Positions 58,842-64,000 of a DNA stretch of 64,000 bases are shown piece after piece. The position numbers and the translations under genes are program-made. The DNA is from an uncultured Clostridia bacterium (lineage in GTDB: Bacteria > Bacillota > Clostridia > Oscillospirales > Ruminococcaceae). The notes under the pieces are model-generated. The model searched no databases and was not told where the DNA came from. It saw only the letters and a program-made list of their open reading frames with translations. Location: NCBI GenBank assembly GCA_947629335.1, contig CANRDI010000003.1, positions 1 through 64,000 of the forward strand, read 5' to 3'. The first letter of the stretch is position 1, and every line of letters begins with the position of its first letter.

Positions 58842-59369
58842 ATGTATTTTCCGAATGAGGTCGAAAGAGTTCTTATCACGGAGGAACAGATAAAGGAACG
58901 CGTAAAACAACTCGGCGAAATGCTTACAAAAGAATATGACGGCAAAAATCCGCTGTTTTTATGCGTGCTTCGGGGCGCAAATGTTTTTCTGAGCGATCTT
59001 ATCAGAAATGTCGAATGTCCGCTTGAAATAGATTTTATCAGAGTTCACAGCTATGTTGGGACAAGTTCGAGCGGCGAAGTAAAGATAGAGGGAAATTTCC
59101 CGGACGTATCGGGGCGCGATGTTCTGATTGTCGAGGATATTATAGACACGGCGAGGACGCTTTCAAAACTAAAAGAGCTTTTGCTGAGCAAAGAGCCTAA
59201 GTCGCTTAAAACAGCCGTTCTTCTTGATAAGCCTTCGCGCAGGGTCGTCAAAGGATTTAAGGCGGATTTCACGGGCTATGAGATAGAAGATCTGTTTGTG
59301 GTAGGATACGGTCTCGACTGTGACATGAAATTCAGAAATCTTCCGTATATCGGAGTTTTAAAGGGATAA
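58842..59369 (+). CDS. hpt: Hypoxanthine phosphoribosyltransferase
   Basis: LFLCVLRGANVFLSDLIR; VLIVEDIIDTARTLSKL. Confidence 0.95.
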   Translation: MYFPNEVERVLITEEQIKERVKQLGEMLTKEYDGKNPLFLCVLRGANVFLSDLIRNVECPLEIDFIRVHSYVGTSSSGEVKIEGNFPDVSGRDVLIVEDIIDTARTLSKLKELLLSKEPKSLKTAVLLDKPSRRVVKGFKADFTGYEIEDLFVVGYGLDCDMKFRNLPYIGVLKG

Positions 59370-59587
59370 GTACATATAATTATGTATGGCGTAAATGCTT
59401 AAAAATAAGTTTTGCTTTTGAGCATACGGCGATATTTTACGGTAAAGTGCATGAGCTCCTATTTAAGCGGGATTTGCCCGCGAACTTATTTACCGAAACT
59501 TTTCTCTAAATATTTTAAAAGTACTGCGGTTTTCTGCGGTTAAATATAAATATAATAATTCACGCATTATGCGGAAAGGCGGTTTAA

Positions 59588-61579
59588 ATGAAGAAAAATA
59601 AGCTGACGGGCGTTATCGTTTACTTCCTTATCATCTTTGCGCTGATATTCGGAGTTGTAATGGTCCTGAATATGGCAGGCTCAGGTACGGGAAAGGAAGT
59701 TCCTACCTATTCCGATATTATTTCCGAATTTGACGAGCTTAATGTTTCAAAATATGAGCTTGACCTCGGAAGCGGACTGTTAAAGTACTATATAAAGGGT
59801 ACTGAAAACGATCCGAAGCAGATGAAAACGTATAGCGTTCCGAACGTAAACATTTTCATAAACGACATTAACAGCGGATATACTTCCGACGGAAAAATGG
59901 CGAATTACCGCGTTAGATATAACGAGGCAAATCCCGATAATCCGCTTGTGGAAAACTATATCCCTATCTCGGATAATTCGTTCTGGCTGAATTTGCTTCC
60001 GTATCTGTTTCTGATACTTGTAATGGTGGTATTTACCGTCGTTATTTTCAGACAGACAACGGGCGGCGGAAAGATAAACTCTTTCTCCCGCGCGAATGTT
60101 CGGCAGATGACAGGAAAGAAGGTCACGTTTGCAGATGTCGCGGGTGCTGACGAGGAGAAGCAGGAGCTTGTAGAAATAGTGGATTATCTGAAAAATCCCG
60201 GCAAATACCGCGAAATAGGCGCAAGAGTTCCGAAAGGAGTTTTGCTCGTAGGTCCTCCCGGAACAGGTAAAACATTGCTCGCTAAGGCTGTAGCGGGTGA
60301 GGCTGACGCACCGTTTTTCTCGATTTCGGGTTCTGATTTTGTTGAAATGTACGTCGGCGTAGGTGCGTCGCGTGTGCGCGATCTGTTCGATCAGGCTAAA
60401 AAGCACACTCCCTCCATTATCTTCATTGATGAGATAGACGCGGTAGGACGTCAGCGCGGCGCGGGTCTTGGCGGAGGTCATGACGAGCGCGAGCAGACAT
60501 TGAACCAGCTTCTTGTAGAAATGGACGGATTTACCGAAAACGAGAACATCATTGTTATGGCGGCTACAAACAGACGCGATATCCTTGACCCTGCGCTTAT
60601 GCGTCCGGGACGTTTCGACAGACAGGTCGTAGTAGGCTATCCCGATATAAAGGGACGCGAGGAGATATTAAAGGTTCACACAAGAAATAAAAATATCGGG
60701 CCGGACGTTGACCTTAAAACAATTGCCGCTACAACGGCGGGCTTTACGGGAGCAGATCTTGAAAACCTCGTAAACGAGGCGGCGCTTCTTGCGGCAAGAA
60801 AGAACAAAAAAGCTATCACAAAAGAAGAAATTGAAGAAGCGACAATAAAAGTTGTAGCAGGACCTGAGAAGAAGAGCAAGGTCGTTTCCGAGGAAGAAAA
60901 GCGCCTTACCGCTTATCACGAGGCGGGTCATGCTATCACAACTTATTTCTGCACGACGCAGGATAAAGTACACCAGGTCTCGATAGTTCCGCGCGGTTCT
61001 GCAGGCGGTTTTACAATGCACCTTCCCGAAAAGGACAGAAGTTTTATCTCAAAAACTTATATGGAAGAAGAAATAATCGTTCTGCTCGGAGGACGTGTAG
61101 CCGAAAAACTTATTCTTGACGACATCTCTACGGGCGCATCAAACGATATTGAACGTGCGACGGGAGTTGCGCGCGATATGGTAATGCGCTACGGTTTTTC
61201 CGAAAAGTTAGGTCCGATACTTTACGGAAACGCAAGCCACGAGGTATTTCTCGGCAGAGATTATTCTCAGGGAAAGAACTATTCGGAAAATGTCGCGTCC
61301 GAGATTGACGCGGAGATAAGAGAGCTTATTGAAACTGGTTATGAAAAGGCAAAGGATATTCTTACTATCCATTCCGATATGCTCGAAAAATGCGCTCAAT
61401 ATCTGATGAAGCACGAAAAGATCACCGGTCCCGATTTCTATAAACTTATGGCGGGGGAAATAACCGTTGACGGCGACATAGTAGATCTTTCAAAGAATGA
61501 AAGTTCCGAGATGTCCTATGATGAAAAATCGGAAACCGACGGACGCAGTGAAGAAGACAAAACTGACGGCGAAGAATAA
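59588..61579 (+). CDS. ftsH: ATP-dependent zinc metalloprotease FtsH
   Basis: [49 protein letters not shown]. Confidence 0.98.
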   Translation: MKKNKLTGVIVYFLIIFALIFGVVMVLNMAGSGTGKEVPTYSDIISEFDELNVSKYELDLGSGLLKYYIKGTENDPKQMKTYSVPNVNIFINDINSGYTSDGKMANYRVRYNEANPDNPLVENYIPISDNSFWLNLLPYLFLILVMVVFTVVIFRQTTGGGKINSFSRANVRQMTGKKVTFADVAGADEEKQELVEIVDYLKNPGKYREIGARVPKGVLLVGPPGTGKTLLAKAVAGEADAPFFSISGSDFVEMYVGVGASRVRDLFDQAKKHTPSIIFIDEIDAVGRQRGAGLGGGHDEREQTLNQLLVEMDGFTENENIIVMAATNRRDILDPALMRPGRFDRQVVVGYPDIKGREEILKVHTRNKNIGPDVDLKTIAATTAGFTGADLENLVNEAALLAARKNKKAITKEEIEEATIKVVAGPEKKSKVVSEEEKRLTAYHEAGHAITTYFCTTQDKVHQVSIVPRGSAGGFTMHLPEKDRSFISKTYMEEEIIVLLGGRVAEKLILDDISTGASNDIERATGVARDMVMRYGFSEKLGPILYGNASHEVFLGRDYSQGKNYSENVASEIDAEIRELIETGYEKAKDILTIHSDMLEKCAQYLMKHEKITGPDFYKLMAGEITVDGDIVDLSKNESSEMSYDEKSETDGRSEEDKTDGEE

Positions 61580-61582
61580 TTG

Positions 61583-61624
61583 TTTCGGAGCTAATGGGCT
61601 GAAATACGCTCATTAACTCCGAAA
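61583..61624 (+). terminator. Probable terminator hairpin downstream of ftsH
   Basis: TTTCGGAG-C-TAATG...CATTA-A-CTCCGAAA followed by TTGTTT. Confidence 0.6.
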
Positions 61625-61651
61625 TTGTTTAAAAAAATTCAAGAGGAAATT

Positions 61652-62071
61652 ATGATAGAATACATAGACGAAGCGCCTACGCTCGAAGAGTATAAAGCTA
61701 TGAGAAAAGCGGTAAATTTTATGCTGCTTTCGGACAGGATCGCCCAAAACGCGCTTAATAACGCGTTTCACATAACGACTGTCCGTGACGACGGAAAAGC
61801 CATCGGAATGATAAGAGTACTTTCTGACGGAAGCTATGCAAATTTCATCACAGATGTAATGGTCATTCCCGAATATCAGCATAAGGGAATAGGTACGGAA
61901 ATGATGAGAAGAACGGTCGCATATATGAAAGGAACGCTCGAAAAAGGCGAAACAATAGTTCTTTATCTTATGTCGGCAATAGGAAAAGAACCGTTTTATA
62001 AGCAGTTCGGCTTTCGTGAGCGCCCGAATGAGGTCTGGGGCGCAGGAATGAGCCAGTGGATCTCAAAGTAA
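61652..62071 (+). CDS. GNAT family N-acetyltransferase
   Basis: IRVLSDGSYANFITDVMVIPEYQHKGIGTEMMRR. Confidence 0.9.
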   Translation: MIEYIDEAPTLEEYKAMRKAVNFMLLSDRIAQNALNNAFHITTVRDDGKAIGMIRVLSDGSYANFITDVMVIPEYQHKGIGTEMMRRTVAYMKGTLEKGETIVLYLMSAIGKEPFYKQFGFRERPNEVWGAGMSQWISK

Positions 62072-62107
62072 AGGAGCAAAATATTATTTATAAAGGAGAG
62101 GTAAATT

Positions 62108-62572
62108 ATGGAAAGATTTTGTTCAAGATGCGGTTCTCTTGTTGAAGGAAACGGCGAGTTTTGCCCGACCTGCGGCGAAAGGCTCAGCTCGGCGGTAAAT
62201 CTCGAAAAGCCTGCGGCAGAAAACAATAATGCAAATTTTTATCCAAATCAAAACGCTGCTTCGGGCATGGGTACTCAAAACAGCAATTATTCCGCAATGC
62301 CTAATTATCCGCAGGTTTATAACACCGTGAACTCAAATCCCGCAGGATCAATGTCCGTGGGACAATGGGTGCTGACGATATTTCTCTCGTCGCTCGGTTT
62401 TATCGGATTAATTTTGCTTATTGTGTGGGGATTTGGTTCTGACGTAAATTCGCCGAGGCGAAATTATGCTCGTGCAATGCTTATCATTGATGTGATTGCC
62501 ATAGGGATTGCGATCTTGTTGAGTATATTGTTCATTCTTGCAGGAATAAATTTTGATGAATATCTTTTTTAG
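62108..62572 (+). CDS. Zinc-ribbon domain membrane protein
   Basis: MERFCSRCGSLVEGNGEFCPTCGERL; two C-terminal TM segments. Confidence 0.85.
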   Translation: MERFCSRCGSLVEGNGEFCPTCGERLSSAVNLEKPAAENNNANFYPNQNAASGMGTQNSNYSAMPNYPQVYNTVNSNPAGSMSVGQWVLTIFLSSLGFIGLILLIVWGFGSDVNSPRRNYARAMLIIDVIAIGIAILLSILFILAGINFDEYLF

Positions 62573-62606
62573 AAATACTAATTGACGCGTCATATTTTTG
62601 TTTACT

Positions 62607-62639
62607 AAGACCCGCTTTCGGATATCGAGGGCGGGTCTT
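62607..62639 (+). terminator. Intrinsic terminator
   Basis: AAGACCCGC-N15-GCGGGTCTT followed by TAATTATT. Confidence 0.7.
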
Positions 62640-62649
62640 TAATTATTAA

Positions 62650-62832
62650 CAACATAAGCTGTTTCGGCATAAAATATCTTGCGGAAACCCGAACGGGAGA
62701 ATTTTGTGCCCTGTTAAAGAGCCGAGTTCTGTTCGGATTTGCGCGGGGTAAAAACCACAGCCGCGCCGATGGTGGCAGAGCTTGTGCAATGCCCGCGAAT
62801 AGCCGGAGGCTCATAACGGCTGTTTGAAATAC
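62650..62832. ncRNA. Candidate structured non-coding RNA (class unknown)
   Basis: GC-rich intergenic island with nested complementary segments; no convincing ORF. Confidence 0.35.
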
Positions 62833-62846
62833 CCAAAGGCGCTGTT

Positions 62847-62925
62847 GACAGTTTACGGTGTACAGTTTACGGTATGCAGTGATTGCTCTGACTTAATAAA
62901 AGTTTGCTGTACACTGTATACTGTC
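62847..62925. repeat. Short inverted-repeat element
   Basis: GACAGTTTACGGTGTACAG (62847-62865) versus CTGTACACTGTATACTGTC (62907-62925), 17/19 complementary. Confidence 0.7.
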
Positions 62926-63016
62926 GGCTGCCAACAGGGAGAGCGAGGGAATCCCGTCGGGGGTTCCCTCGCAATCTGTTATAAGGAAAATTGAAAACAT
63001 TTTATCCTAATAAATA

Positions 63017-63062
63017 CCGCCCTTTGTATCGTCAGTTGTCAGCTGACGAAATAAAAGGGCGG
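63017..63062. terminator. Hairpin terminator between the small ORF and upstream region
   Basis: CCGCCCTTT...TCGTCAG-TTGTCAG-CTGACGA...AAAGGGCGG then CATTTTTT. Confidence 0.7.
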
Positions 63063-63068
63063 CATTTT

Positions 63069-63200
63069 TTATTGTCTGATATAAATTCCCTGTTCTTCCA
63101 TATAGTCCTCAAGCTCCTGCTTCATATCGCGGATCTTTTCTTCGTCCTGTTTTACCTGTTCATTCTGCTTTTGCTCGGCGGTTTTTTCTTTATCGTCCAT
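63069..63200 (-). CDS. Small acidic/charged 43-aa protein, predicted helical
   Basis: ATG...TAA encodes MDDKEKTAEQKQNEQVKQDEEKIRDMKQELEDYMEEQGIYIRQ with GGAGGTG RBS 10 nt upstream; absent from the supplied ORF track. Confidence 0.7.
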   Translation of the reverse strand: MDDKEKTAEQKQNEQVKQDEEKIRDMKQELEDYMEEQGIYIRQ

Positions 63201-63289
63201 AATATAATTCACCTCCAAAGCTCCCTATTAAAATTATACAACATTTTTGCGCGTTTGTAAAGAGCAGTTTGACTTTGTTTCAGATTTTT

Positions 63290-64000
63290 TTATTTCCTTA
63301 TTTTTCTTATTTTTACTCTGACAGGAATTGACGTATCGTCTGACGCGGTTTGCCCCGGCGAGTTGTCGGTATTCTGCGCGTTATTATAAGCCAGCTCGTA
63401 AAAATATATCTGCGAGTTAAGCAGAGCGCCGTCTTGCGGAACTCTGCGATAATGCCCGTCGGACATAAGCTCGCGCGCCTTTACGTTGTCTTTCATACAA
63501 GTGTTGAAGATGTTGCATACCCTGTCGGCAAGCGCCTTGTCAAGAACAGGCGCGGCAACTTCAACTCTCCGCTCGGTATTTCTCGTCATAAAGTCCGCGC
63601 TTGAAATATAAACTCTCCTGCGGTCGTTTTTACCGAAAATGTAAATTCGGCTGTGTTCAAGAAAACGCCCGACAATCGAAATCACGCGGATATTCTCGGT
63701 TTCGTTCGGAATACCCGGAATAAGACAGCATATCCCTCTCACCACAAGCTCGATCTTAACTCCTGCGCGCGACGCTTCGGCGAGCTTTTCGATAAGGTCT
63801 TTATCCGTAAGCGAGTTTATTTTTATCGCTATATAGCCGTCCTTGCCGTATGTTATCTCGTTGTCGATAAGCTCGACAATGCGGCTCTTTAAGCCCTTTG
63901 GCGCGACAAGCAGCTTATTTGTGCTTTCGACCGTGCTTGCTTCGGTGAGCGCATTGAAAACAACCGACGCGTCCGCGCCTATCTCTTTATCTGCGGTCAT
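63290..64000 (-). CDS. ppk1: Polyphosphate kinase 1, C-terminal part (truncated by window edge)
   Basis: SRIVELIDNEITYGKDGYIAIKINSLTDKDLIEKLAEASRAGVKIELVVRGICCLIPGIP; FLEHSRIYIFG. Confidence 0.92.
   Translation of the reverse strand: MTADKEIGADASVVFNALTEASTVESTNKLLVAPKGLKSRIVELIDNEITYGKDGYIAIKINSLTDKDLIEKLAEASRAGVKIELVVRGICCLIPGIPNETENIRVISIVGRFLEHSRIYIFGKNDRRRVYISSADFMTRNTERRVEVAAPVLDKALADRVCNIFNTCMKDNVKARELMSDGHYRRVPQDGALLNSQIYFYELAYNNAQNTDNSPGQTASDDTSIPVRVKIRKIRK

Noticed and set aside
62991-63260. 89-aa plus-strand ORF MKTFYPNKYRPLYRQ...
   Set aside because: Runs through a terminator hairpin and is antisense to the better-supported 43-aa ORF with a strong RBS.
1-64000. Prophage, IS element or classical anti-phage defence island
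   Set aside because: No transposase, integrase, phage structural, restriction, toxin-antitoxin or cas genes recognised; only miniature repeat elements and the Ter locus.

Overview
This 64 kb window looks like chromosomal DNA from a low-to-moderate GC Clostridia-type Firmicute (my inference from gene content such as spoIVB, rnj, gdpP, tilS-hpt-ftsH and type III glutamine synthetase). Most of it is housekeeping: proS, glnN, feoAB, rimM-trmD-era, tadA, rlmB, comM-like yifB, malQ-ttcA-pulA-pepP, a Clp ATPase, spoIVB, RNase J, gdpP-rplI-dnaB, tilS-hpt-ftsH and a partial ppk1. I could not recognise any tRNA, rRNA, CRISPR array, prophage or transposase. Two things stand out. (1) A ~12.4 kb minus-strand Ter-type operon (33676-46124) starts at a perfect TTGACA-N17-TATAAT promoter. 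It encodes a TerY-like vWA protein, a PP2C phosphatase, an atypical protein kinase, a PMCA-type Ca2+ ATPase, TerD, a beta-helix-TerD fusion, a YceG-like protein and TelA, and carries a 197-bp tandem duplication. (2) There are several unrelated-looking families of non-coding hairpin repeats. In these, the hairpin arms differ in sequence between copies but stay perfectly complementary. One family (E) consists of an extended -10 promoter element fused in fixed register to a palindrome, upstream of comM, gtrA-clp and hpt-ftsH. Other leads are a degenerate P-type ATPase-like protein, a glnN leader terminator, an unannotated 43-aa ORF and a candidate structured RNA. All calls are from reading the sequence; no database or folding tool was run.
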